From Chitinivibrionales bacterium (GTDB taxonomy: Bacteria; Fibrobacterota; Chitinivibrionia; Chitinivibrionales; JANQEN01), in contig JANQEN010000055.1 in assembly GCA_028278335.1 (NCBI GenBank), forward strand, positions 62,001 through 126,000: 64,000 bases of DNA. Reading direction: 5' to 3'. The position numbers and the translations under genes were made by a program. Numbering within the stretch: the first letter of the stretch is position 1; each line of letters begins with the position of its first letter. A model generated the notes under the pieces. It saw only the letters and a program-made list of their open reading frames with translations, had not been told where the DNA came from and searched no databases. Below are positions 56,020 to 64,000 of the stretch, piece by piece.

Positions 56020-56466
56020 CTAAATACGCAGCGTTTTGAAATAGTTATACTCAAATTCCAAGGTCTCAATCACCGCAGAATTTTCCTGGGCATTGAAATT
56101 CGATATTGACCATTTCACTGGAAATGCATTGACCACATACCAACCGGCAATAGGTAAATGCATCTCATTAAGCAGAGTAATCAGAACATTTGTGGGAGCA
56201 AAGTTTAGATCTTCAATAGCCTCTCGACACCATTGAATGATAAAAGAGCCCATAAACATACCACGTTTCAATACTAATTTTTCGTAGTTTGTTCTACCAG
56301 GTAGCTGGTGGGTAAAACGGTTTTCACCACCCTCTTTTAACTCCTCAGTCTGCACATTCGCCGTTAATCCCGAAACTTCCTGAAATCGAAAATCATTGGG
56401 AAGCTGAGGAAAGAGTTCAAACACAACAGCAAAGTGAAAACCAACCGGTGGATACACTAAATCCAA
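56020..56466 (-). CDS. eCIS inner-tube protein 2 (Pvc5/gp19-like)
   Basis: A 148-aa tube-like protein of the phage gp19/Hcp fold. Features: FQEVSGLTANVQTEELKEGG, a TNYEKLVLKRGMF loop and LLNEMHLPIAGWYVVNAFPV near the C-terminus. The start is TTG with AAGGAG nine bases upstream; no ATG fits. It is about 30% like the first tube protein at 56635-57066 and probably forms the distal initiator ring above the spike. It is separated from the first tube gene by 168 bp, the largest gap in the operon. Confidence 0.9.
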   Translation of the reverse strand: MDLVYPPVGFHFAVVFELFPQLPNDFRFQEVSGLTANVQTEELKEGGENRFTHQLPGRTNYEKLVLKRGMFMGSFIIQWCREAIEDLNFAPTNVLITLLNEMHLPIAGWYVVNAFPVKWSISNFNAQENSAVIETLEFEYNYFKTLRI

Positions 56467-56634
56467 ACTGGCTTACTCCTTATATCTCATCAGAAAAGTA
56501 TATGCTCCGCACTGCCATGTTATTCAAACCTTATAATTGTAGTAGTTTGACATGAGGGAGAGGTCCACACACTGTTTTGTGTCGGAAATCTACTCCCTTT
56601 TATCAGCAGCTATTCTGATCACTATGAGCTTTTT

Positions 56635-57066
56635 TTATGCAGCTTCTATAGTCAATCCTTCGTGGGCAATTTCTAAAGTCTCAATAGCGACTTCATTTCC
56701 ATCGGCCTTAAGATCGGTACTCTGAACCTTAATTGGCCAGGCATTCTTTACTTTCCACGTGAAAACCGGTTCGTGATTCTCATTAAGAAGACTGATAACA
56801 AGGTCACGACGTTCTATTGTGTTAAGAGCAACGGTATTCCACCAGTCATAGAACTCATTATCACCATTGAAGGTACCCCGTTTCATGGTAATATTGCTAT
56901 ACTTCTGCATACCGGGCATCTTTATTTTGCTATACTCAGGCATGATACCATCACGGTACTCGATCGGTTCTGTTTCAACGTCCAAACCTGAAATTTCTGA
57001 AAATCCGAGCCGTGCTCCGCCCCATTCGCATTGAAAATGAAATTTTGGTACTGGATATTCTGCCAT
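56635..57066 (-). CDS. eCIS inner-tube protein 1 (Pvc1/gp19-like)
   Basis: A 143-aa major tube protein with the gp19 signature: FHFQCEWGGARLGFSEISGL, IEYRDGIMPEYSKIKMPGMQ, KYSNITMKRGTF and ISLLNENHEPVFTWKVKNAW. GGAG lies ten bases before the ATG. It follows the third sheath gene by 44 bp. As the repeated tube subunit it should be made in the largest amount with the sheath, which the downstream gap with hairpin signals may help. Confidence 0.93.
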   Translation of the reverse strand: MAEYPVPKFHFQCEWGGARLGFSEISGLDVETEPIEYRDGIMPEYSKIKMPGMQKYSNITMKRGTFNGDNEFYDWWNTVALNTIERRDLVISLLNENHEPVFTWKVKNAWPIKVQSTDLKADGNEVAIETLEIAHEGLTIEAA

Positions 57067-57110
57067 AACTTCACTCCATTAAGGTTAAATGTTATTGGTA
57101 TATATTAAGG

Positions 57111-59189
57111 TTATGCTTCCTGCATTTTATGTGAGAATTTTAAGATTATAAATTCAGCAGGCCGAACTGCAGCCATGCCGATCTCAATATTCAATCTACC
57201 CTCTAAAATATCTACGCTGGTCATGGTTTCATCGAGTCCTACCTTGACAAAAAAGGCTTGATCCGGTGCTGAGCCAGCCAGGGCTCCCTGACGCCACAGG
57301 GTTGTCAGATAATTCTCGATCATAGCCTTGAGCTTTACCCAAAGATTGGCATCATTAGGTTCAAACACAGCCCAGCCAGTGGCCTTTTTTATCGACTCTT
57401 CGACCATGTTAAAAAACCGTCGAACCGATACATAACGCCACTCATTGTCATTCCCTGCTAAAGTGCGGGCTCCCCAAACCAGGGTACCCTTTCCAGTAAA
57501 AGCACGGATTGCATTGACTGATTTACCACTGGTAGGATCAACATTCAAGCTCTCTTGGTCACAATCATCAACCTTGACACTGGGACCAAGAATACTGCTT
57601 ACCACCACATTGGCCGGTGCCTTCCATACACCACGGTTATTATCAACCCGTGCATAGATTCCTGTTACTGCACCACAGGGAGGCATCTCCAAGGGAGTAT
57701 TGTTGATCTTCTGCAATACGCTCTGATAAACCGTTGTTCCCTTAAGAACACCCTCTTCATCAGAAACCGATTCCTGCGCAGCCGCTTCAACTACTTCCAA
57801 TAGAGCAACCATACGTTCATAGAGGGCATCAAAATAGGGTTTCGCCTTTGTATAGCGACCACTATCATTTGTCGCACCAGTATAAATATCCCCGGTAAGT
57901 GTATCAACGTTAATTTGATACAACTTATAATTGGGAGCACCGGTATAATCGGTACCATTAAAATCGGTTTCCCAAACATAGCTATTAGCTGGAGCTGAAA
58001 AGCCACCGGGCTTCGTATCCTCTGCTGGAGGATCAACGGCAACACCTTCATCATCATCAATCACATTAAAAAGAGTAAGACCACCGGCAGTGGGATAGGT
58101 CACATCATATTCAAGTAACTTCTCGATGATTAATTCAAGCTCGTTACCGGCGTTGGTGTATCCAGCGATAGTATCGAAGAGTGAGATGGTGTTGGGAATC
58201 TCAGTTGCAGCATCAGGATCTAACAATCCAACGAGCGCAGCCGACGTATCCTTAATTGCCTTACCCATATTCTTCAAACGAGTCTTGGCATTCTCAGTTG
58301 CCACTGCTACAGCATAGGCATTTTTAAAGGTAGCAACCTTTCCTGCTCCGTTAACAGCCGTACGTTGCGCTTTGGCAGTTGTCAGAGCTGTGATTACCGC
58401 ATCAAAATCACTTCCTGAGGCAGTGCTATCATCAAGATCGGCAAGATCAGCTATAACCGCATCACCATTCTTGAAGGTAATGTCCTCATGGTCGAAATTG
58501 ACCGTTAAAAATGCCTTTAAAAAGGGAAAATATGAAGCGCCATATTTAAGATAGGGACTACTGACCGCGCCACGGAAATTATCAGCAATGGTTAATGAGC
58601 CACTGGACTTAACCGAAGTTTCATCTCCCTGATATACATCCATGATGGTAAAGCGATCTTTAAGATCATTACATTGTGCTAAGGCATCTGCCATAAGCGC
58701 ACCATGATCCGATCCTAAATCAAGTGATACTGCATCGGGCACAACGATTAATGTTGGCTCATCATATTTTTTGAGTGCATTTACCCCAGTTTCAAGAGTG
58801 GCTTTACTAATCGAAACCGGTGTTGCATACAGCCCCACCGAAACGATGTAACAGGGACCACCGCCATTGGCAAAAAAGAGTTCTAAACTGTTATACAGTT
58901 TATAATCGACCTGAATGTCCACAGCCTTTGGAACAAACACGTCATCCTCTATAGAGCCGGATACTTCTAAAGAAACCGGTTTTGGTGCACTACCAAATTT
59001 TTCGCGATACTCCTCTAAGGACTTAATTCGAGTGGGTATCCCGAGCAATGCTTCCGGGTCATTCTCCTTTTCAGCCTTTTCTGTATAGCCAATAAAGGCA
59101 GGAATGGCTGTTTCCACCTGAGCAACAGATGGCGGAAGCTTTGAAATCTCTTCTATGTAAACGCCTGGCGTTTTATATGTCGATGCCAT
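57111..59189 (-). CDS. eCIS sheath protein 3, with large insertion
   Basis: A 692-aa contractile sheath subunit. The first ~60 residues (YKTPGVYIEEISKLPPSVAQ) and the last ~150 (e.g. GTLVWGARTLAGNDNEWRYV) match the other two sheaths. Between them an extra ~215 residues (about 245-480) are inserted after the FDHED region, before YQSVLQKINN. That part is Ala/Thr-rich and unlike the sheath core; it may stand out on the particle surface. AGGAGG before the ATG lies inside the sheath 2 stop region, so translation is coupled. Equivalent to the Pvc4/Afp4 type, which is longer in other systems. Confidence 0.93.
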   Translation of the reverse strand: MASTYKTPGVYIEEISKLPPSVAQVETAIPAFIGYTEKAEKENDPEALLGIPTRIKSLEEYREKFGSAPKPVSLEVSGSIEDDVFVPKAVDIQVDYKLYNSLELFFANGGGPCYIVSVGLYATPVSISKATLETGVNALKKYDEPTLIVVPDAVSLDLGSDHGALMADALAQCNDLKDRFTIMDVYQGDETSVKSSGSLTIADNFRGAVSSPYLKYGASYFPFLKAFLTVNFDHEDITFKNGDAVIADLADLDDSTASGSDFDAVITALTTAKAQRTAVNGAGKVATFKNAYAVAVATENAKTRLKNMGKAIKDTSAALVGLLDPDAATEIPNTISLFDTIAGYTNAGNELELIIEKLLEYDVTYPTAGGLTLFNVIDDDEGVAVDPPAEDTKPGGFSAPANSYVWETDFNGTDYTGAPNYKLYQINVDTLTGDIYTGATNDSGRYTKAKPYFDALYERMVALLEVVEAAAQESVSDEEGVLKGTTVYQSVLQKINNTPLEMPPCGAVTGIYARVDNNRGVWKAPANVVVSSILGPSVKVDDCDQESLNVDPTSGKSVNAIRAFTGKGTLVWGARTLAGNDNEWRYVSVRRFFNMVEESIKKATGWAVFEPNDANLWVKLKAMIENYLTTLWRQGALAGSAPDQAFFVKVGLDETMTSVDILEGRLNIEIGMAAVRPAEFIILKFSHKMQEA

Positions 59190-59192
59190 ACG

Positions 59193-60629
59193 TTAAGCCT
59201 CCTGCATTTTGTGTGAAAATTTCAATATGATGAATTCTGCGGGTCTAACCACAGCCATACCGATTTCAATATTCATGCGTCCCTCTAAAATGTCGAGGGC
59301 GGTCATTGTCTCTCCTAAGCCAACCTTGACAAAAAAGGCTTTGTCCGGTGCTGAGCCAGCCAAAGCACCTTGACGCCATAGGGTGGTTAAAAAGTTTTCG
59401 ATCATAGCCTTGACCTTTACCCAGGTATTAGCATCATTGGGCTCAAAAACAACCCAGGAGGAGGCCTTTTTAATCGATTCTTCTGCCATATTGTAAAAGC
59501 GTCTTACTGGAACATAACGCCATTCGTTATCATTACCAGCTAAGGTGCGTGCACCCCAGATCAAGACGCCCTTTCCAGTAAAGAAGCGAATTGCATTGAT
59601 CGACTTTCCAGAAGTGGGATCAACATTCAACAACTTTTGATCTTCATCAGTAATATTCAGCTCAGGCTCAACAATGCCACTAACAGGCTCATTGGCCGGG
59701 GCTTTCCACACACCGCGATCACTATCAACGCGAGCATACACACCAGCAACAGCACAACTGGGAGCCACAACCACCTTTAGTTGGTTCTGTATCTCCTTTT
59801 TCACCGTCTGATAGATCAGCGTATTGGAGTCTTCCAATGTATCAAGCGTATTAACACCACTGCTATCAAAAACCGACACATTAGCATCATCGTAACTATA
59901 ATTGAGAATGGTCTTTAAATCGGGATAGTAGGATGCACCATATTTCAAATCGGTCATACTAGTATCCCGCAGGAGTGTTAGCGGATCATCGGTCGTCAGT
60001 GTATTGGAAGGATCGGGATACATGCGCACATCAATGATGGTAAAGCGGTCACCCAACTTTTTACACTGCTTCAATGCTTTGTCAAATATGGGATAGTAAT
60101 CATCATCGTCAAGCATAAAGGCGTCAGGGAATACAAAGAGGGTAATCTCGTCTTCGTACTCACACTTGTTAAGGCCATATTCAAAATCGAGCGTTTCCGA
60201 GGCGGTTTTACCCACAGCAAGCGGATTGATCGAATCGGGTGTGGGCATATTATCCGTTGTACCCACCGAGACGATGTAGCATGGGCCGCCCCCATTGGCA
60301 AAATACATTTGCAGGGCATAGTACATTTTCGAGACCACTGATGCGTCATCCAACGATGGGGTCACCTTCGTAACCGCACCGGTGGTGTCCAATGTCACCA
60401 GGGCATTAATTTTTATATCGCTGCTGTTTACCGTCCCAAAAAGGGTTTCATACTCAGCAAGGGACTTGATCCTTGTGGGAACAAATACAAGGTCACCATC
60501 CGTCAGCTTAGTCGCCTTTTCGGTATAGCCGATAAAAGCAGGTATAGCTGTTTCAACCTGGGCTACTGAAGGCGGAAGCTTGGAAATCTCCTCCACGTAG
60601 ACACCGGGTGTTTTATAGGATCCTGCCAT
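59193..60629 (-). CDS. eCIS sheath protein 2
   Basis: A 478-aa sheath subunit with full N- and C-terminal sheath domains (YKTPGVYVEEISKLPPSVAQ; VDPTSGKSINAIRFFTGKGV; RRFYNMAEESIKKA; AGSAPDKAFFVKVGLGETMT). It is close in sequence to sheath 1, mainly in the C-terminal third. GAAGGTATT precedes the ATG. It lies 3 bp before the sheath 3 start. Sheath subunits contract to drive the tube into the target. Confidence 0.93.
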   Translation of the reverse strand: MAGSYKTPGVYVEEISKLPPSVAQVETAIPAFIGYTEKATKLTDGDLVFVPTRIKSLAEYETLFGTVNSSDIKINALVTLDTTGAVTKVTPSLDDASVVSKMYYALQMYFANGGGPCYIVSVGTTDNMPTPDSINPLAVGKTASETLDFEYGLNKCEYEDEITLFVFPDAFMLDDDDYYPIFDKALKQCKKLGDRFTIIDVRMYPDPSNTLTTDDPLTLLRDTSMTDLKYGASYYPDLKTILNYSYDDANVSVFDSSGVNTLDTLEDSNTLIYQTVKKEIQNQLKVVVAPSCAVAGVYARVDSDRGVWKAPANEPVSGIVEPELNITDEDQKLLNVDPTSGKSINAIRFFTGKGVLIWGARTLAGNDNEWRYVPVRRFYNMAEESIKKASSWVVFEPNDANTWVKVKAMIENFLTTLWRQGALAGSAPDKAFFVKVGLGETMTALDILEGRMNIEIGMAVVRPAEFIILKFSHKMQEA

Positions 60630-60696
60630 AATACCTTCTTTCGTTAAAGGTGAAAATGGTTTGTATTTATTATTCTGTTAATTATCACTGTTTACC

Positions 60697-62091
60697 TTAT
60701 GCTTCTTGCATCTTGTGGGAGAACTTGAGTATGATAAACTCAGCAGGGCGAACCGCAGCCATACCGATCTCCACATTCATACGTCCCTCTAAGATGTCCA
60801 AGGAGGTCATGGTTTCACCAAGTCCGACCTTGACAAAGAAAGCCTTATCCGGTGCTGGACCAGCGAGCGCACCTTGACGCCAGAGTGTTGTCAGGTAGTT
60901 TTCAATCATGGTCTTTACCTTAACCCAGGTATTGGCATCATTGGGTTCAAACACAACCCAGGAAGAGGATTTTTTAACCGATTCTTCTACCATATTATAA
61001 AAGCGACGCACCGAGATATAACGCCACTCATTATCATTACCAGCCAAGGTCCGGGCTCCCCAAACCAATACTCCCTTACCAGTAAAAAAGCGAATAGCAT
61101 TAACTGACTTACCGGCATTCACATCAACATTGAGGCTTTTTTGATCCTCATCGGAGATTTTTTCCATAGGCTCTAAAACAGCGCTCACCGGAATATTGGC
61201 AGGAGCTTTCCATACGCCACGATCACTGTCCACTCGAGCATAAATACCAGCCATGGCACTACTGGGTGGCAATACAACTTTAAGCTCCTTTTGAATAGCA
61301 TCCTTGATAGCATTATATTCAAAATCACCCAATTGAAGACTTGCGGTATCGCTTAACGCTGTGGCAGCTCCTTCGGCAACACCGTTGACCGATTCGGTCA
61401 CGTCAACGTTATCATCATCGTAGATATAATTGAAGAGCGTTTTTAAATCAGGATAATAGGTGGCGCCATATTTAAGGTTTGTCAAACTGGCATCCCGCAT
61501 AGCGGTTACACCAGAGGCGGCAATATCGATGATGGTAAACCGATCACCCAACTCTTTACATTGCACCAAAGCTTTATCGTATAAGGTATAGTAGTTGGTA
61601 TCATTGGATGTCAGCGGTGCATCAGGAAAGAGAATCAAGGTTGGCTCATCTTCGTATTTCAATGCGGCAATCGCATCTTCCAAATGGGTCTGAAGTGCGG
61701 TTATATTATCGGTTGTCTCAGCAGAGATGATATAGCAGGGTCCTCCACCATTGGCAAAGTAGAGTTCCAGACTGTAATACATGCGATAAATGGTGCTGCT
61801 ATCGGCAAGTACCGGTACAATCTTGCTGATTGTCTTTGTTGTACCATCATCATCTAAGGACACCGCAACCTCTAAGGTAATATCCGCAGTGTCAACCATA
61901 CCAAAGAGTTCCACATACTCGGCCAGAGACTTGATTCTGGTCGGCTTACCCACTAAGGAGGCGCCATTCTTCTCCGCCTTTTCCGTAAAGCCTATAAACG
62001 CGGGTATAGCGGTTTCAACCTGCGCTACTGAGGGAGGAAGTTTGGAAATCTCCTCAACATAAACACCGGGGGTTTTGTAACTACTAGCCAT
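60697..62091 (-). CDS. eCIS sheath protein 1
   Basis: A 464-aa sheath subunit (ATG at 62091; an in-frame TTG three codons upstream is less likely). It has the same ends as the other two sheaths and an additional short divergent stretch in the middle (e.g. NVDVTESVNGVAEGAATA). Family signature in the C-terminal domain: YARVDSDRGVWKAPANI and GVLVWGARTLAGNDNEWRYI. AAAGG lies nine to ten bases before the ATG. It is the first of three consecutive sheath genes. Confidence 0.93.
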   Translation of the reverse strand: MASSYKTPGVYVEEISKLPPSVAQVETAIPAFIGFTEKAEKNGASLVGKPTRIKSLAEYVELFGMVDTADITLEVAVSLDDDGTTKTISKIVPVLADSSTIYRMYYSLELYFANGGGPCYIISAETTDNITALQTHLEDAIAALKYEDEPTLILFPDAPLTSNDTNYYTLYDKALVQCKELGDRFTIIDIAASGVTAMRDASLTNLKYGATYYPDLKTLFNYIYDDDNVDVTESVNGVAEGAATALSDTASLQLGDFEYNAIKDAIQKELKVVLPPSSAMAGIYARVDSDRGVWKAPANIPVSAVLEPMEKISDEDQKSLNVDVNAGKSVNAIRFFTGKGVLVWGARTLAGNDNEWRYISVRRFYNMVEESVKKSSSWVVFEPNDANTWVKVKTMIENYLTTLWRQGALAGPAPDKAFFVKVGLGETMTSLDILEGRMNVEIGMAAVRPAEFIILKFSHKMQEA

Positions 62092-62114
62092 ACGTACCAA
62101 CCTTTATTTGACTG

Positions 62115-63215
62115 TTAGACATAAACAATTATTTCCGAATAAATTTTACTTGTATCATCGGTATCAGGTTTGATGAGTCTGATATCGGGATTGGGTAAAT
62201 GTTCAATTATATCCTTGCTACTACCATTAAAAGAGCCAGAGAGGGTAATGTTTGACAAAGGCGCCTCTGTCAAGGGAAGAACCTTTTCAGTAGTAGGGTT
62301 TCCCTCTTCTCCTGATGTAAAGGAAAAGCAGGCATAATCCTCTGGATAATTGGTGGCTGCCGTATTTTCTACATTGAAGTCAGTGCCATCCATTGCAATA
62401 GCAGGACTGCTGAGCTGATTGGTCACCTTATCATAGACCTTGTACCGCCAGATAGTGCTTCGATTGGTAAAGGGTATCACATACTCTCGAGTGGTGACTA
62501 CCTGATCACTATCGACAAACTGATATCCCGCAGGAACGCTGCTTTTGGCAAAAACCTCAACAATACCAAAAAGACTTGATCGATAGAGCTCATTTGCAGC
62601 ATAAAAGGAGTCTGTCACACCGTCAACAGCAAATTGACATCGTCCTGGTGCATAGGGTGTTAAATCATAGTGAAAACGATATTCATCATTATCGTTCTCC
62701 ACCTCTTGATCAATCGAGTACCCATCATCCACAAAGGAAAGTGTTCCAGTTTTTGCATCGCCAGCACTGGCATGTGTGTAGGAATAATACTCTGAGGAGA
62801 GTCGTATTAATGCGGTATTATTAGACGTTTTTGGAATTTCTGTCTTACTAACCAGAAATAGCTCACTGGCCTCACTATTATCAACAAGATTATTAAAATA
62901 AAAAGAGTGGTGGCGCTCCATGGTGACCGGTACATCGGAAAAGTTAATAAAAAAGGGATTGTTCAACTTCATAGCAAAGGTAAGCTTTGTATCCTCAACA
63001 AAGCCCCGTGCTAATTTCTCATCCTCGCCATCCTCAACCACTTCACCAAAAAGGGCAATACCATGGGGCATCGATTTAATTTTTATGCCATGGTTCTTGA
63101 GCTGTAAAACGCACTCCTTTGTTGGCTCAAAGGTAAAGTCCGGGCAAAAACCGTTTGTATAGTACTCATTCTTAACAGTAATCCGAAAGAGTTCCTTATA
63201 TTTAAAAAGCCTCAT
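62115..63215 (-). CDS. eCIS-associated protein of unknown function
   Basis: A 366-aa protein (ATG at 63215, AAAGG seven bases before; a 6-residue extension to 63233 touches the cap stop). It begins RLFKYKELFRITVKNEYYTN. Strand-rich, with many Asp/Ser/Thr/Tyr, no signal peptide and no membrane helix. Mid-part features are YFNNLVDNSEASELFLVSKT and ALIRLSSEYYSYTH. It lies between the DUF4255 cap and the first sheath, so it is probably part of the particle or its assembly. I know no family; it is present at the same place in some FCB-type eCIS as far as I recall, without a known function. Confidence 0.7.
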   Translation of the reverse strand: MRLFKYKELFRITVKNEYYTNGFCPDFTFEPTKECVLQLKNHGIKIKSMPHGIALFGEVVEDGEDEKLARGFVEDTKLTFAMKLNNPFFINFSDVPVTMERHHSFYFNNLVDNSEASELFLVSKTEIPKTSNNTALIRLSSEYYSYTHASAGDAKTGTLSFVDDGYSIDQEVENDNDEYRFHYDLTPYAPGRCQFAVDGVTDSFYAANELYRSSLFGIVEVFAKSSVPAGYQFVDSDQVVTTREYVIPFTNRSTIWRYKVYDKVTNQLSSPAIAMDGTDFNVENTAATNYPEDYACFSFTSGEEGNPTTEKVLPLTEAPLSNITLSGSFNGSSKDIIEHLPNPDIRLIKPDTDDTSKIYSEIIVYV

Positions 63216-63233
63216 TGCAGTACCTTTGCCCAT

Positions 63234-63845
63234 TTAATCATCAAGGTTTGCTTCGATAATAGGAGGAGTGTCCTCCTGCGTTTCAAGCTCCTGAAATCGG
63301 AGTATTCTCATTTTGTACATGACTGAGGGGAGATATTTTGCTCCTACTGCAGCCCACATGTTATTCTGTTGCTCAAAGGTCATATTATAGTGTGAAAAGG
63401 TCAACCGTTTCACCTTCTGCCAGGGTTTGTTTTCATCAGCTGCAGCATTCAGATGGGGGTGACTCTTCTCTGTAAACACCAGATTGTTTTGAAAATAGGA
63501 GACCACATAGGTCAAGTTGCGTAAGGATGATTTATAATCATCGGAATAAGCAGTAAAAAGAATGAAAAATACCAGATTCACTGCAGGGTTAACCTTTTGT
63601 ATGGTTCCATCGGCTGCCTTGTGGATAAAATTCTGACACTCTGCAGCTCGACACTCCTCTAAATTAGCAAGCGATATAATTATCTTGTGATTATCATTAC
63701 CGGTTGTCTGAAAATCAAACTTTCCCTCCTGATCAACAATACGGGAAATAATCGCAATTTCCTTATTGCCAAAATTGACAGGATCTTTGATTTTCACAAA
63801 GGCATTGATCTCATCCTGGACAAATTCAAGAGCGGTTCTCAGCAT
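63234..63845 (-). CDS. eCIS tail-terminator cap (DUF4255, Pvc16/Afp16-like)
   Basis: A 203-aa protein and first gene of the cluster. The DUF4255/Pvc16-N pattern is clear: MLRTALEFVQDEINAFVKIK, then KIIISLANLEE, NPAVNLVFFILFTAYSDDY and VSYFQNNLVFTEKSHPHL. In Afp16/Pvc16 this domain caps the sheath-tube and fixes particle length. It is followed with one base between by the unknown protein. Afp/PVC clusters place this gene at the end; a leading position is the pattern of the other eCIS lineage. Confidence 0.92.
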   Translation of the reverse strand: MLRTALEFVQDEINAFVKIKDPVNFGNKEIAIISRIVDQEGKFDFQTTGNDNHKIIISLANLEECRAAECQNFIHKAADGTIQKVNPAVNLVFFILFTAYSDDYKSSLRNLTYVVSYFQNNLVFTEKSHPHLNAAADENKPWQKVKRLTFSHYNMTFEQQNNMWAAVGAKYLPSVMYKMRILRFQELETQEDTPPIIEANLDD

Positions 63846-63928
63846 AGGTGTATCCGGTAGACCGTGTGTGCTTTCTCTCGTTTGTGTTAAATAATGTATA
63901 TGGCTATTAGATGTATGATGTTTCGTGT

Positions 63929-63945
63929 TCTGGGATTATCCCAGA
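63929..63945 (-). promoter_or_regulatory. 17-bp perfect palindrome, possible operator of the eCIS operon
   Basis: TCTGGGAT-T-ATCCCAGA, 84 bp before the cap ATG, lies 8 bp downstream of a TATAAT (63954-63959 on the minus strand). A site at the transcription start region under a -10 box is a usual position for a repressor. No regulator gene is adjacent within the window. Confidence 0.5.
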
Positions 63946-63953
63946 TATAATTC

Positions 63954-63959
63954 ATTATA
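63954..63959 (-). promoter_or_regulatory. Candidate -10 box (TATAAT) of the eCIS operon
   Basis: TATAAT on the minus strand in an AT-rich 155-bp leader. A -35-like TTGCAA lies 23 bp upstream, which is longer than the optimal 17 bp; with a TACATA alternative -10 it would be 17. The promoter is therefore only a candidate. Confidence 0.35.
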
Positions 63960-64000
63960 TATGTATTTGAGGGACGGATTCCTTGCAAATAGCATACCAA

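Noticed and set aside
30740..63845. Prophage or type VI secretion system
   Set aside because: No capsid, portal, terminase, integrase, TssJ/L/M or ClpV; the DUF4255, Pvc11/12, AAA and DUF4157 genes are eCIS marks.

Overview
The window reads as chromosomal DNA of an uncultivated or poorly studied Gram-negative, AT-rich bacterium. Evidence for an outer membrane is a lipobox lipoprotein, a PorV/PorQ-type beta-barrel protein and a TonB-like spacer protein. The intergenic repeats (tandem hairpins and REP-like GC-rich palindromes) resemble those of the Fibrobacterota/Bacteroidota/Chlorobiota (FCB) group, and the eCIS gene order fits that group. I make no genus call. No rRNA, tRNA, CRISPR array or transposase gene was seen.

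Left third (1-30.3 kb): ordinary accessory and housekeeping genes. In order: a truncated SAM methyltransferase at the edge; a chemoreceptor and two hybrid histidine kinases; a lipoprotein; a GNAT/YoaP protein; an XRE regulator; a SWIM-SNF2 helicase; a SHOCT-like small membrane protein; a mannosylglycerate-synthase-like glycosyltransferase; a Gx-transporter/NusG-II/thioredoxin-reductase group; thiS-carA-carB; an M23 peptidase-YjbQ-PorV group; a prolyl-tRNA synthetase paralog whose catalytic motifs are gone; a zinc alcohol dehydrogenase; and a TonB-like membrane protein of unknown role. The intergenic regions at 0.6-1.4, 3.3-3.9, 6.2-6.5, 14.0-14.3 and 30.3-30.7 kb are packed with repeats, including a ~237-bp repeat present twice, downstream of two adjacent genes, and two MITE-like inverted repeats.

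Right half (30.7-63.9 kb, all on the minus strand, read from right to left): one almost gap-free gene cluster for an extracellular contractile injection system (eCIS, a headless phage-tail-like nanosyringe of the Afp/PVC/AlgoCIS type). The order is cap (DUF4255), an unknown 367-aa protein, three sheath paralogs, two tube proteins, a 58-aa DUF5908/Pvc6-like protein, LysM hub protein (Pvc7), spike (Pvc8/VgrG), PAAR tip, gp25, Pvc11, Pvc12, a 1246-aa protein of unknown role, tape measure, AAA+ ATPase (Pvc15), and then five payload-region genes. A 17-bp perfect palindrome just downstream of a TATAAT box precedes the first gene.

The most interesting signal is in the payload genes. Four proteins with unrelated C-terminal parts (a DUF4157 double-zincin/peptidoglycan-binding protein, an M23+M15 double peptidoglycan peptidase, an HExxH zincin and an OmpA-like protein) have no secretion signal. 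All four carry the same short motif, [NS]-[FM]-x-P-A-A, at exactly residues 13-18, followed by one or more Q-R/K/P-type motifs. This looks like a cargo-loading tag for the particle. The cargo chemistry (two peptidoglycan-cutting folds, a peptidoglycan-binding module, an OmpA-like fold) suggests a payload aimed at a bacterial envelope, although no lytic role is proven.
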